From Nitrospirota bacterium (lineage in GTDB: Bacteria > Nitrospirota > Nitrospiria > Nitrospirales > UBA8639): a DNA stretch of 35,172 bases. Below the pieces are notes generated by a model. That model saw only the letters and a list, made by a program, of their open reading frames with translations, did no database searches and was not told where the DNA came from. Positions 24,666 to 33,284 of this stretch are shown piece after piece. Every line of letters starts with the position of its first letter. Positions within the stretch are counted from its first letter, which is position 1. A program made the translations under genes and the position numbers. The stretch covers positions 1 to 35,172 of the forward strand of contig JAQBUF010000036.1 of NCBI GenBank assembly GCA_027623995.1, read 5' to 3'.

Positions 24666-25559
24666 TTATAATGCCATGAAATACATGAGATTTAGGCCGG
24701 TTTTGATAGGCAGCCCTACAGCCTCCCCTAAAAATCGATTTCCTAAAAATTCCTGCAAGGAAAATGGCTTTTGGGTTTCAACTACATACGGATGTTCTTT
24801 CATCCCACTCATATCAGCGGCAAGTTTGATTGCTTGGTGGAGGTCGCCAAGTTCATCGACCAGTAACACATCTTTTGCTTGTTGTCCTGTGAAGATTCGA
24901 CCATCAGCCAGAATTTCGACATCCGCAACATCCAACGACCGACCATCGGCCACGGCTTCGATAAATTGACGGTGAGCATCATCCATCACGGTTTGCAAAT
25001 ATTGTCGCTCATCATCACTCATGGTTCGAAAGGGAGAGCCCACATCTTTATATCGCCCACTTTTGATGACGGTATTGCGGACGCCAATTTTTTCCATGAG
25101 GTCTTCGAAATTGGCTAATTGCATGATGACCCCAATGCTTCCAGTCAATGTGCCTGGATTGGCCAAAATGCGATCCGAGGCGACAGCGATATAGTAGCCA
25201 CCGGATGCCGCAACGGTACCCATCGATGTTACGATGGTTTTATGATTGTCTTTTCGAACCCGCTTTACCGCATTATAGATTTCTTGTGAGGGCGCCACTC
25301 CCCCGCCAGGACTATCAATGCGAATGACAATGGCTTTGACCAAGGGGTCCTCACCATATTTTTGAAGTTCACTGACCGTGGTGTGGGAATCAAGAATGGG
25401 CCCTTGAATTCTGACGAGGGCAATGCGTTCTTGTCCGATCCCTGCTAGGTCAGGCAGCAAACCTTTACCGATCATGGTCAACAACAATGCCCCCGCCAGC
25501 ATCCAAAAAATGCGACGCCAGCGAGAGGATTTCGGCTTTGTTGCAGTGTCTTCAGACAT
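24666..25559 (-). CDS. sppA: Signal peptide peptidase SppA, S49 family
   Basis: This 297-residue membrane-anchored serine protease degrades cleaved signal peptides. It has a cytoplasmic basic start (SSRWRR), one transmembrane helix at about 17-35, then the protease domain. The IDSPGGGV oxyanion loop is at 81-88, the nucleophile is Ser119 in VAASGGYY, and the general base is Lys171 in SGRYKDVGSP. The length matches the short (single-domain) SppA that assembles as an octamer. It lies 23 bp after rpsA on the same strand. Confidence 0.93.
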   Translation of the reverse strand: MSEDTATKPKSSRWRRIFWMLAGALLLTMIGKGLLPDLAGIGQERIALVRIQGPILDSHTTVSELQKYGEDPLVKAIVIRIDSPGGGVAPSQEIYNAVKRVRKDNHKTIVTSMGTVAASGGYYIAVASDRILANPGTLTGSIGVIMQLANFEDLMEKIGVRNTVIKSGRYKDVGSPFRTMSDDERQYLQTVMDDAHRQFIEAVADGRSLDVADVEILADGRIFTGQQAKDVLLVDELGDLHQAIKLAADMSGMKEHPYVVETQKPFSLQEFLGNRFLGEAVGLPIKTGLNLMYFMAL

Positions 25560-25582
25560 GGTGTTCCATGACGAGCTGCGGG

Positions 25583-27295
25583 CTACTCACTTCCTTGTTC
25601 GGTCGCAGCTTCTTTGTCTTGTGCGGCTCGTCCGAGGCTTTGATCGAATTCCACTTGCCCACTATTATAGGTTTCGAGGTTCTTGGTATCTGACTCCTGT
25701 GAATGTTCGCGTACACTCAAGGCGATTTTTCGTTCTTCACAATCAACTTTGACAACCTTCGCGGTAATGGATTCCCCAATTTTAAAGAGTTCTTCCAATT
25801 TACCTTGGCTATCTTGGCCGGTCTCACTAATGTGAATGAGCCCCTCCACATCGCCCTCTAACTCGATGAATACGCCAAAGTCTGCGATTTTTGCAATGGT
25901 GCCAGTTGCTGTTCCGCCGACTTGATAGCGGGAAGGAATTTCGGTTTCCCAAGGATCTGACGTCAGCTGTTTGAACCCAAGGGATAAGCGTTCTTTTTCT
26001 TTATCGATTCGCAAGATAACTGCTTCCACTCGTTGGGCTTTTTTGAATAATTCAGACGGATGTTTGATGTGCTTGGTCCATGACATATCCGAAATATGAA
26101 TCAGGCCATCAATGCCTTCATCTAGGCCCACAAATGCGCCAAAGTCGGTGACGCTTTTGACTTTACCTTCAATACGAGTCCCAACAGGATAGCGCGATTG
26201 AATAATGTCCCATGGGTTTGGGGCCGTTTGTTTCATGCCAAGAGAAATTTTGCGTCCCTGTTGATCAACATGCAGGACTTGGGCATCAATGGCATCCCCA
26301 ACCGCGACCACACGCGATGGATGTCGCACTTCATGAGTCCAGGACATTTCCGACACGTGGACAAGCCCTTCGACCCCAGGTTCTAATTCCACGAATGCTC
26401 CGTAATCAGTCAAGCTGACAACTTTCCCTGCCACACGCGAGCTTTCGGGGTATTTGGCCGCAATTTCCATCCATGGATCGGCCGTCTTCTGCTTTAAGCC
26501 GAGAGAAATTCTGCCGGACTCCTTGTCATATTTCAGAACGAGGACTGCTAAGCGATCTCCGACAGAGAACATGTCAGAAGGATGCCCAACTCGTCCCCAG
26601 GAAATATCTGTGATGTGCAAGAGTCCATCAATGCCTCCAAGGTCTAGGAACGCGCCGTAGTCCGTAATATTTTTGACGGCACCTTCGATTAACTGCCCTT
26701 CGGCTAAGGTCTCTAAGGTCGTTTTGCGCTTTTTGTCGCGTGTTTCTTCTAGCAAGGCTCGTCGTGAGATGACGACATTTCCACGGCGATGGTTAATCTT
26801 AATAATTTTGAAGGGGAAGGTTTTCCCAACGAGGCTATCTAAATCTCTGACTGGCGTTAAATCGATTTGAGAGCCAGGGAGGAAGGCTTTGACCCCGATA
26901 TCGACCATCATGCCGCCTTTGATTCTGGATACGACTTTTCCTTGCACTTCTTTTTCTTCTGTGTGGGAAACCTCTAGCTCTTCCCATATTTTCATTTTGT
27001 CCGCTTTTTCTTTGGACAAAACTAGATTCCCATCAGAATCCTCGCGCTGTTCAATATAGACCTGTAGCTTGTCTCCTATCGCCATGGTGGGAAGTTCGTC
27101 AGGAAGGAACTGATTCATCGGAATCACACCTTCTGACTTATAACCAATATCCACAATCACCCGGTCTTTTTGGATAGCCACCACGCGACCTTCGGTAATG
27201 GTGCCTTCTTCAAAATTCCGGAAGGTTTCTTCATACAGGGCGGCTAATGTTGCCTGATCAAATTCTTCAACAATGGGGTTAGACATAGTACTCAT
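25583..27295 (-). CDS. rpsA: 30S ribosomal protein S1
   Basis: The 570-residue protein contains six S1 RNA-binding repeats, beginning near residues 34, 118, 204, 289, 376 and 463. Repeats 3-6 are the most regular (TDYGAF or TDFGAF, then GLLHI/GLVHV/GLIHI, and a DMSW-type turn). The first two are the divergent ribosome-binding type, as in proteobacterial S1. S1 brings mRNA to the 30S subunit, which matters where ribosome binding sites are weak, as at several genes here. The ATG at 27295 has AAGGA upstream. Length is slightly above the E. coli protein. Confidence 0.97.
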   Translation of the reverse strand: MSTMSNPIVEEFDQATLAALYEETFRNFEEGTITEGRVVAIQKDRVIVDIGYKSEGVIPMNQFLPDELPTMAIGDKLQVYIEQREDSDGNLVLSKEKADKMKIWEELEVSHTEEKEVQGKVVSRIKGGMMVDIGVKAFLPGSQIDLTPVRDLDSLVGKTFPFKIIKINHRRGNVVISRRALLEETRDKKRKTTLETLAEGQLIEGAVKNITDYGAFLDLGGIDGLLHITDISWGRVGHPSDMFSVGDRLAVLVLKYDKESGRISLGLKQKTADPWMEIAAKYPESSRVAGKVVSLTDYGAFVELEPGVEGLVHVSEMSWTHEVRHPSRVVAVGDAIDAQVLHVDQQGRKISLGMKQTAPNPWDIIQSRYPVGTRIEGKVKSVTDFGAFVGLDEGIDGLIHISDMSWTKHIKHPSELFKKAQRVEAVILRIDKEKERLSLGFKQLTSDPWETEIPSRYQVGGTATGTIAKIADFGVFIELEGDVEGLIHISETGQDSQGKLEELFKIGESITAKVVKVDCEERKIALSVREHSQESDTKNLETYNSGQVEFDQSLGRAAQDKEAATEQGSE

Positions 27296-27382
27296 TCTGT
27301 TCCTTAGTCTTCATTCGCAAATAGCGACGGAGGTGATGGGATTTCCAGCTTGGAGCTCACGTGAATGCTAGATTCCCTAGGT

Positions 27383-28024
27383 TTATAATGCCGGTGTTGT
27401 TGATTGTCTCACGCAACGTATATCAGCAATCCGGTCCATAATGGTCTGACTAATATGTGTGTATAGCTCTCTTCCTTGATACTTTTCCATGTCTCGGCGA
27501 AAGTCTAAAGGCTTTCCAAAATTTACCGATACCGGATGCATTCGCAACCAGGAGGCACCCATTGGTAGCACCTGAAACGTTCCGTCAATGTAGACAGGAA
27601 CAACAGGGCATTGAGCCTCTGCTACTATCATTCCAACACCAGGCTTCCCCGCCTGAAGGTTTCCGTTCGACGTTCGAGTGCCTTCAGGAAAAATGACAAC
27701 GGTCTTACCTGCTTTCAGCATGTCTACGGCATCCTGAAAGGCTTTTCGATCCCAGCGTGTATGGTGCAATGGAATCCAGCCTATGGAGCGTAGCATCCAG
27801 CGCAAGACTGGGTTCGTGAACAAATTGGCTCGACCTAAAAAGAAAAGACGTCGCCGTACCGCACACCCGAGCAAGGGAATATCCGTATAGCTGGCATGGT
27901 TGGCAGCTATGAGGACCCCACCCAATTGGGGAATATGTTCTACGCCATTCGTTCGATATCGAAGAAAGAGGTGACTCAGGCTTCGACAGAGGACCCACAA
28001 GATCCCATAAATGATTGTGCTCAC
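27383..28024 (-). CDS. plsC: 1-acyl-sn-glycerol-3-phosphate acyltransferase
   Basis: This 213-residue PlsC-type acyltransferase transfers the second acyl chain onto lysophosphatidic acid. Motif I is NHASYTD (His43, Asp48), the catalytic dyad. Motif III is FPEGTR at 112-117, which binds the glycerol phosphate. There is a hydrophobic N-terminal segment for membrane association. Its ATG overlaps the cmk stop (ATGA), so the two are translationally coupled. cmk-plsC-rpsA is a recurrent order in bacteria. Confidence 0.92.
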   Translation of the reverse strand: MSTIIYGILWVLCRSLSHLFLRYRTNGVEHIPQLGGVLIAANHASYTDIPLLGCAVRRRLFFLGRANLFTNPVLRWMLRSIGWIPLHHTRWDRKAFQDAVDMLKAGKTVVIFPEGTRTSNGNLQAGKPGVGMIVAEAQCPVVPVYIDGTFQVLPMGASWLRMHPVSVNFGKPLDFRRDMEKYQGRELYTHISQTIMDRIADIRCVRQSTTPAL

Positions 28025-28707
28025 AGGCGAGCCGTAATTGACTCCATCATTGTGGCCACGACTTCATCAACCGTCATTGGTGAGGAATCAATCACGAGGG
28101 CATCAGTAGCCGGAACTAAGGGTGCGATATTCCGCGATTGGTCGCGCGTATCACGATCGTGAATTTGGTGTCGGATATCTTCCTGGTTTCCATCATGCCC
28201 TGCTTGACGGTGTTCTTGGTATCGTCGCGAAGTACGGGTATTGAGATCGGCATTCAAAAAAAACTTCACTTCAGCATTGGGAAACACGCGAGTTCCCATA
28301 TCTCGACCTTCCGCAACAATACCGCCAGCTTGGCCAAATTGTTGTTGAATCGGTAGCAACCATTCTCTCACCTCAGGCATCGCAGCAACGGTTGATGCGA
28401 CTCGAGTGACATCAGGAGCACGGAGAAACGGAGTGACATCCTGGGAGCCGACGATCGTACGAGTAGTATGATCCTCTAATGTTACATGCAGGTCCATGTG
28501 TTGCAAGAGATCTTTCAGCGCAACAGGGTTTGAACAATCAATCCCTGTGGTATTGGCCTTCCAGGCTACGGCACGATACAACGCACCGGTATCCAAATAG
28601 ATGTATCCCAACTGAGCGGCCAAAGCGCGAGCAGTCGTACTTTTTCCTGCCCCGGCTGGACCGTCAATAGTAACGACTAAACGTCGCGTATTGGCTGACG
28701 CGTTCAC
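28021..28707 (-). CDS. cmk: Cytidylate kinase
   Basis: This 228-residue nucleoside monophosphate kinase phosphorylates CMP and dCMP with ATP. The P-loop is GPAGAGKST at 16-24, followed by the Cmk-specific YLDTGALYRAVAWK segment and the substrate-loop GGIVAEGRDMGTRVFPNAEVKFFL. The C-terminal DRDTRDQSRNIAPL lid arginines are present. It lies 33 bp after aroA and overlaps plsC by four bases. Confidence 0.95.
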   Translation of the reverse strand: MNASANTRRLVVTIDGPAGAGKSTTARALAAQLGYIYLDTGALYRAVAWKANTTGIDCSNPVALKDLLQHMDLHVTLEDHTTRTIVGSQDVTPFLRAPDVTRVASTVAAMPEVREWLLPIQQQFGQAGGIVAEGRDMGTRVFPNAEVKFFLNADLNTRTSRRYQEHRQAGHDGNQEDIRHQIHDRDTRDQSRNIAPLVPATDALVIDSSPMTVDEVVATMMESITARL

Positions 28708-28740
28708 AATTTTCGTCTAAAATATTGATTATTATAGGAT

Positions 28741-30036
28741 TCAATTGGAATTTGTCAATAATTCCAATAGTTTGCCATAGAAGCCTGGGAAGGACGTTTC
28801 AATGCAATCCGTGTCATCGATGGTGGTAGAAGATTGGGCTGTGAGGGCGGCAATGGCCATGGCCATGGCGACACGATGATCTCCATAACTTTGACAATGG
28901 CCAGCCTGAATGGTTGATCCGCCTTGGACCATAAACCCATCAGGGGTTTCCTCAATCGCGACGTGAAGCTTTTTCAGCTCGGTGGCCATGGCGTGGATAC
29001 GATCTGTCTCTTTGACCCGTAGTTCTTCTGCGCCCGTGACAATAGTTTGACCTTGAGCCATGGCCGCTGCCACGCAAAAAATTGGAAATTCATCAATAGT
29101 TTTAGGTACTTGTGCTGCGCCAATGGAAATCCCTCGAAGCTGGGCGGTTTTGACCCAAAGGTCCCCCACAGGTTCGCCAGACTCTTCTCGCTGATTGAGA
29201 ATCTGAATATTGGCTCCCATTTCAATGAGAATATCTAAAATTCCCGTTCGAGCGGGGTTCAATCCGATGTTTGGAATGGTCACTTCCGAATTTGGAACAA
29301 TGGAGGCTCCAACAATGAAAAACGCGGCGGCGGAAAGATCCCCAGGGACAAATAGATCTTTGGCCTGAAAAGACTGCCGTCCCGTTAATCGGATCGAATT
29401 TCCCTCTGCTTCAAACGGAATGCCCAAGTAGCGGAACATCCGTTCCGTGTGATCTCGGGATTGTAGGGGCTCGGAAAACCGTGTCTCCCCTTCCGCGAAT
29501 AACCCGGCCAAAAGGACCGCGGATTTAATTTGGGCACTAGACACAGGCGACACATAGTCTGTGCCTTTCAGCGGAGTCCCCGTAATGGCCAGTGGAGCTA
29601 ATTCTCCACACCGACGTCCCTGAATGTGAGCACCCATGAGTTGAAGGGGTTTGACAATTCGCCCCATAGGACGACTTCGGAGAGAGGCGTCTCCCGTGAG
29701 GACCGTAAAAAACTGTTGTCCGGCCAATACTCCGGCGAGAAGGCGAAGTCCCGTACCGGAATTTCCGCAATCCAAAGGTTCTGCAGGTTCGGTGAGACCC
29801 CATAAGCCTTTTCCAGAGACATGAACTTGGTCAGGTTCAACCTTGATGGGTATTCCGAGATGTTGAAGTGATGAGAGTGTATTGAGGCAATCTTCGCCTC
29901 GGCAGTACCCGAGGATGGTAGAGGAACCTTCAGCTAGCGCGCTGAGAATAAGTGCTCGATGAGTAATGGACTTATCCCCAGGAACGTGGACCGTTCCCCG
30001 GAGCGGGCCTTGAGGTGCGATCGTGAGGGAACTCAT
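28741..30036 (-). CDS. aroA: 3-phosphoshikimate 1-carboxyvinyltransferase (EPSP synthase)
   Basis: This 431-residue EPSP synthase joins shikimate-3-phosphate and phosphoenolpyruvate. The motifs GDKSITHRALI (Lys22), LDCGNSGTGLRLLAG, PKTIDEFPIFCVAAA (catalytic aspartate and glutamate) and RVKETDRIHAMATELKK are all present. The length is standard. Its ATG overlaps the tyrA stop by four bases. Within this operon it supplies chorismate precursor to the pheA and tyrA branches. Confidence 0.96.
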   Translation of the reverse strand: MSSLTIAPQGPLRGTVHVPGDKSITHRALILSALAEGSSTILGYCRGEDCLNTLSSLQHLGIPIKVEPDQVHVSGKGLWGLTEPAEPLDCGNSGTGLRLLAGVLAGQQFFTVLTGDASLRSRPMGRIVKPLQLMGAHIQGRRCGELAPLAITGTPLKGTDYVSPVSSAQIKSAVLLAGLFAEGETRFSEPLQSRDHTERMFRYLGIPFEAEGNSIRLTGRQSFQAKDLFVPGDLSAAAFFIVGASIVPNSEVTIPNIGLNPARTGILDILIEMGANIQILNQREESGEPVGDLWVKTAQLRGISIGAAQVPKTIDEFPIFCVAAAMAQGQTIVTGAEELRVKETDRIHAMATELKKLHVAIEETPDGFMVQGGSTIQAGHCQSYGDHRVAMAMAIAALTAQSSTTIDDTDCIETSFPGFYGKLLELLTNSN

Positions 30037-30905
30037 TTTAAGCGTTGCCGGGCTTCGCGGGCTTTGGCGATTTCATGTTCGATCCCTGCTTCATCGTGTT
30101 GCTGAATGAACGATTTCATTTTTCCCAATTGTTTCTCTAGTGCTTCGATCATTACTATCAGATTGTCTTTGTTCCACAAAAAGATATCTCTCCACATCTC
30201 AGGCGAGCTGGCTGCAATCCTGGTGGTATCTCGAAGTCCGCCGCCAGAAAAATTTAATAAGTCCACATCGCCTTTGGTGTGTTGCTGTAATTCACTGAGG
30301 GCATTCATGAGTGCGAAGGCGGCCACATGGGGCAAGTGACTCACGGCTCCTAAAATCCAATCGTGGACAAAAGGGTCAATGGATCGAACGGTTGATCCTG
30401 CGGCCTCCCACATCTCCTGTACTTTCCGTAATGCCTCGGCATCGGTGTTTTCTGTCGGCGTAAGGAGGCATAAGGCGTTCTGATATAAATCAGGAGATGC
30501 CGCACCCGCACCGGATTTTTCTTTTCCTGCAATGGGGTGAGCACCAACAAAATGTACGCCGGGAGGCATCAGAGATTCGGCTTGTTCAACGAGTGGCCCT
30601 TTGACACTGCCCACGTCACTGACAATGGCTCCCTCAGTCAGCAGCCCCCCCCATGATTTCAGGTGCCCGGCATAGCTCTCAATCGGCGTGGCTAAAATCA
30701 CCAAGTCAGTTCCTGGCATGGCGAGTTTCGGCTCTTGCTCGTATCGATCAATGGCCCCGAGCTTGATGGCCAATTCTAAATTCTCAATAGTTCGGCCCAC
30801 ACCAATCACATGATCGGCTAGCTCTTGTTGTTTGAGAATCATCCCCAATGATCCGCCAATAAGGCCGACACCAACTATCGTGACTTGTTTGAAATGGATT
30901 GGCAT
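30033..30905 (-). CDS. tyrA: Prephenate/arogenate dehydrogenase
   Basis: This 290-residue NAD(P)-dependent enzyme belongs to the tyrosine branch. The Rossmann motif GVGLIGGSLG is at 12-21. The prephenate-binding HPIAGKEKSGAGAA segment and the SHLPHVAAFALMNAL helix follow. No C-terminal ACT domain is present, so feedback by tyrosine is not evident. I place the start at 30905 (MPIHFKQVTIVG). The open frame runs another 21 codons upstream, but that stretch is translated heptamer repeat. Prephenate versus arogenate preference cannot be read from the sequence. Confidence 0.93.
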   Translation of the reverse strand: MPIHFKQVTIVGVGLIGGSLGMILKQQELADHVIGVGRTIENLELAIKLGAIDRYEQEPKLAMPGTDLVILATPIESYAGHLKSWGGLLTEGAIVSDVGSVKGPLVEQAESLMPPGVHFVGAHPIAGKEKSGAGAASPDLYQNALCLLTPTENTDAEALRKVQEMWEAAGSTVRSIDPFVHDWILGAVSHLPHVAAFALMNALSELQQHTKGDVDLLNFSGGGLRDTTRIAASSPEMWRDIFLWNKDNLIVMIEALEKQLGKMKSFIQQHDEAGIEHEIAKAREARQRLK

Positions 30906-30912
30906 TAGGGAT

Positions 30913-31055
30913 CCGTCGAGCGTATCTCGTCGCTCGTATCTCGTGAAAAAAATGAGATGCCAGAACAAGATACTGGTTATGGATTGTGACTGACAATACC
31001 AGACTCGTACCTCATGAAAAGACGAAATACGAGATGCGAGATTCGAAAGACGAAT
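30913..31055. repeat. Heptamer inverted array, aroF-tyrA spacer
   Basis: One arm at 30913-30947 is five 7-bp units (ccgtcga, gcgtatc, tcgtcgc, tcgtatc, tcgtgaa). The other at 31021-31055 is five units (gacgaaa, tacgaga, tgcgaga, ttcgaaa, gacgaat). ctcgtat (30933-30939) pairs with atacgag (31027-31033). It occupies nearly the whole spacer between aroF and tyrA on the minus strand and ends eight bases before the tyrA ATG. Confidence 0.82.
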
Positions 31056-31064
31056 TTGAGGTGG

Positions 31065-32078
31065 TTACAACTCTCGTCCTACCGCTTCGGCGATTTTTTT
31101 AAGATTGCCCATCAATTCAAGAAATCGGCTAGGTTTAATCGATTCTTCGCCGTCGCACAGGGCGTTTTCCGGATTGGAGTGTACCTCAATCAATAGCCCA
31201 TCGGCGCCAGCAGCAATCGCCGCTAAAGACAATGGGGCCACAAGGTTCCACTTTCCGGAGGCATGGCTAGGATCCACGAATACCGGCAAATGGGACAATT
31301 CTTTTAGTGCGGGGACCGCCGAAAGGTCCAACGTGTTGCGATAATGTGTTTCAAAGGTGCGGATGCCACGTTCGCAGAGCATGACATTCCGATTGCCTCT
31401 GGACATAATATATTCGGCCGAGAGCAAGAACTCTTTGATGGTGGCGGACAAACCGCGTTTGAGAAGGACCGGTTTGTCATAGGCGCCGACTTCTTTCAGC
31501 AATTCAAAGTTTTGCATGTTGCGGGCGCCAATTTGGATGATGTCAGCTTTTTCCAAAAATATATCGGTGTCGCGAGGATCAAGTATCTCGCTGATGACAG
31601 GAAGTCCAGTTTGCTTTTTGGCTTCGGCCAGAAAGTCCAGACCTTCTCGACCCAACCCTTGAAAGGAGTAGGGAGAGGTTCGTGGTTTATAGGCACCGCC
31701 TCGTAAAATACATGCCCCTGCCGCTTTCACTTCCCTGGCAATTCCCACGGTAATTTCCAGTTTCTCCACGGCACAGGGTCCGGCGATGACCGTGATTCGA
31801 CTTCCTCCGATTTTGACCCCATCGACATCAACGACCGTGTTGTGTTTTTGAAACTCCCGGCTGACGAGTTTCCACGGGGCCATGATGGGGGTGACACTTT
31901 CCACCCCCGGGAACACCGTGAGGGGTTGATTGTCCAACAGTCGCTCATCACCGATCACTCCAATGATGGTGCGTTCTTCCCCTTGAGAGATTTGCGATTT
32001 AAGGCCAAGCTCTCGAAGCCGATCGGTGACGTGATCAATGTCTTCTTCAGTCGCGTGAGGTTTGAATACGATGATCAT
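31065..32078 (-). CDS. aroF: 3-deoxy-7-phosphoheptulonate (DAHP) synthase
   Basis: This 337-residue enzyme makes the first shikimate-pathway committed step from PEP and erythrose-4-phosphate. Residues 1 to about 85 are a ferredoxin-like regulatory domain (opens [17 protein letters not shown]) of the kind fused to type I-beta DAHP synthases. The barrel contains AGPCAVE with metal ligand Cys102, [16 protein letters not shown], the [12 protein letters not shown] segment and [12 protein letters not shown]. The N-terminal domain likely gives feedback control by tyrosine or phenylalanine. It lies 34 bp after hisC. Confidence 0.95.
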   Translation of the reverse strand: MIIVFKPHATEEDIDHVTDRLRELGLKSQISQGEERTIIGVIGDERLLDNQPLTVFPGVESVTPIMAPWKLVSREFQKHNTVVDVDGVKIGGSRITVIAGPCAVEKLEITVGIAREVKAAGACILRGGAYKPRTSPYSFQGLGREGLDFLAEAKKQTGLPVISEILDPRDTDIFLEKADIIQIGARNMQNFELLKEVGAYDKPVLLKRGLSATIKEFLLSAEYIMSRGNRNVMLCERGIRTFETHYRNTLDLSAVPALKELSHLPVFVDPSHASGKWNLVAPLSLAAIAAGADGLLIEVHSNPENALCDGEESIKPSRFLELMGNLKKIAEAVGREL

Positions 32079-32112
32079 GAGTGGAGTTTCCTTGATCGAT
32101 GAAGGATCATGT

Positions 32113-33186
32113 TTAAATGACCTTCTTGAGGGCTCTCAGGAATCGAATATTTTCCTCGGGCTGGCCGATGGTCACGCGAATCATGGAGCCGCGTATGTGG
32201 CGAACAATCACGCCTTCTTTTAACAGGCGATTGAACACGTCATGCCCATCCTGGCGTGTATCGAAATAGAGAAAATTCGCTTGGCTTGGAAGTGGATGAA
32301 ACCCAAGGTCTCTGAGTTCGGATGCGACGACTTCCATCTCTGATTCATTGAGCACGCGGCTGGTGGCCACATGTTCTTTATCATCGAGCGCGGCCAGCGC
32401 GGCTTTTTGGGCAAGGGCATTGGTGTTGAAGGGATTGCGGACCCGGTGCAGGTAGTCCACAATTTCAGGTGTGGTGATCCCATAGCCGATGCGTAGTCCG
32501 GCTAAGCCATAAATTTTGGAAAAGGTCCGAAGCACCACCACCGGACGATTTTCCCTGACGTACTGAAGAGAGTCCGGAAAATATGGGTGCCGAACATATT
32601 CAAAATAGGCTTCATCAAAGACCACGATCACATGATCCGGCACATCAGCCATGAAGGCCGTGACTTCATCCCTAGTGACGATGGTTCCCGTCGGATTATT
32701 GGGATTACAAATAAACACTAATCGTGTTCGGTCGGTGATGGCCTTGGCCATGGCGGGTAAATCATGACACCATTCTTTTAAGGGCACTTCTTTGATGGTC
32801 CCATGTCCGCCCGTCACCGCAAGTTTGTACATGACAAACGTATGATCAGCCATCACGGCTTCTTCGCCTGGGGCCACAAACGCTTTCACGAGAAGACTAA
32901 TAATTTCATCCGAACCATTCCCCACGATAACTTGATTGAGTGACACATCGAGGCGATCCGCTAAGGCTCGAGTGAGATGGTGTGCGCCACCATCAGGATA
33001 CAAATGCAGGGTTTCAGCCCCAGTACTCAGCGCGGCAATAGCTTTAGGGGATGGGCCAAGCGGGTTTTCATTCGAGGCGAGTTTGACCGCTCCTCGAATA
33101 CCTAATTCTCTCTCCAATTCATCCAGCGGTTTTCCGGGAGAATAGGGTACGAGTTTGGCAATGTCTGGATGAACGTGAAGGGGCAT
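32113..33186 (-). CDS. hisC: Histidinol-phosphate/aromatic aminotransferase
   Basis: This 357-residue PLP-dependent fold-type I aminotransferase of the HisC family has SNENPLGPSPKAI near the N-terminus, the YPDGGAHHL substrate region, CNPNNPTGTIV, FDEAYFEYV, and the Schiff-base Lys224 in RTFSKIYGLAGLRIGYG. Located between pheA and aroF with no other his genes around, it probably also, or mainly, transaminates phenylpyruvate and hydroxyphenylpyruvate, as some HisC enzymes do. I use the ATG at 33186; the open frame upstream to 33228 is heptamer repeat. No normal ribosome binding site precedes it. Confidence 0.92.
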   Translation of the reverse strand: MPLHVHPDIAKLVPYSPGKPLDELERELGIRGAVKLASNENPLGPSPKAIAALSTGAETLHLYPDGGAHHLTRALADRLDVSLNQVIVGNGSDEIISLLVKAFVAPGEEAVMADHTFVMYKLAVTGGHGTIKEVPLKEWCHDLPAMAKAITDRTRLVFICNPNNPTGTIVTRDEVTAFMADVPDHVIVVFDEAYFEYVRHPYFPDSLQYVRENRPVVVLRTFSKIYGLAGLRIGYGITTPEIVDYLHRVRNPFNTNALAQKAALAALDDKEHVATSRVLNESEMEVVASELRDLGFHPLPSQANFLYFDTRQDGHDVFNRLLKEGVIVRHIRGSMIRVTIGQPEENIRFLRALKKVI

Positions 33187-33187
33187 A

Positions 33188-33273
33188 GAGTATCTCGTAT
33201 CTTGTATCTCGTATTTCGTGGCGGGCATTCGTTTTTTTTACGAGATACGCTTCACGAAATACGAGATACGTTT
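33188..33273. repeat. Heptamer inverted array, pheA-hisC spacer
   Basis: Arm 1 at 33188-33222 is units gagtatc, tcgtatc, ttgtatc, tcgtatt, tcgtggc. Arm 2 at 33239-33273 is units tacgaga, tacgctt, cacgaaa, tacgaga, tacgttt. Bases 33203-33220 match the reverse complement of 33253-33270 at 17 of 18 positions, the strongest stem in the family. The array begins one base from the hisC ATG and fills the spacer almost to the pheA stop. Confidence 0.88.
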
Positions 33274-33284
33274 TTTACGCCTTT

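Noticed and set aside
30906-30968. Longer N-terminus for tyrA
   Set aside because: The 21 extra codons translate the heptamer array, and the Rossmann domain already has its normal start at 30905.
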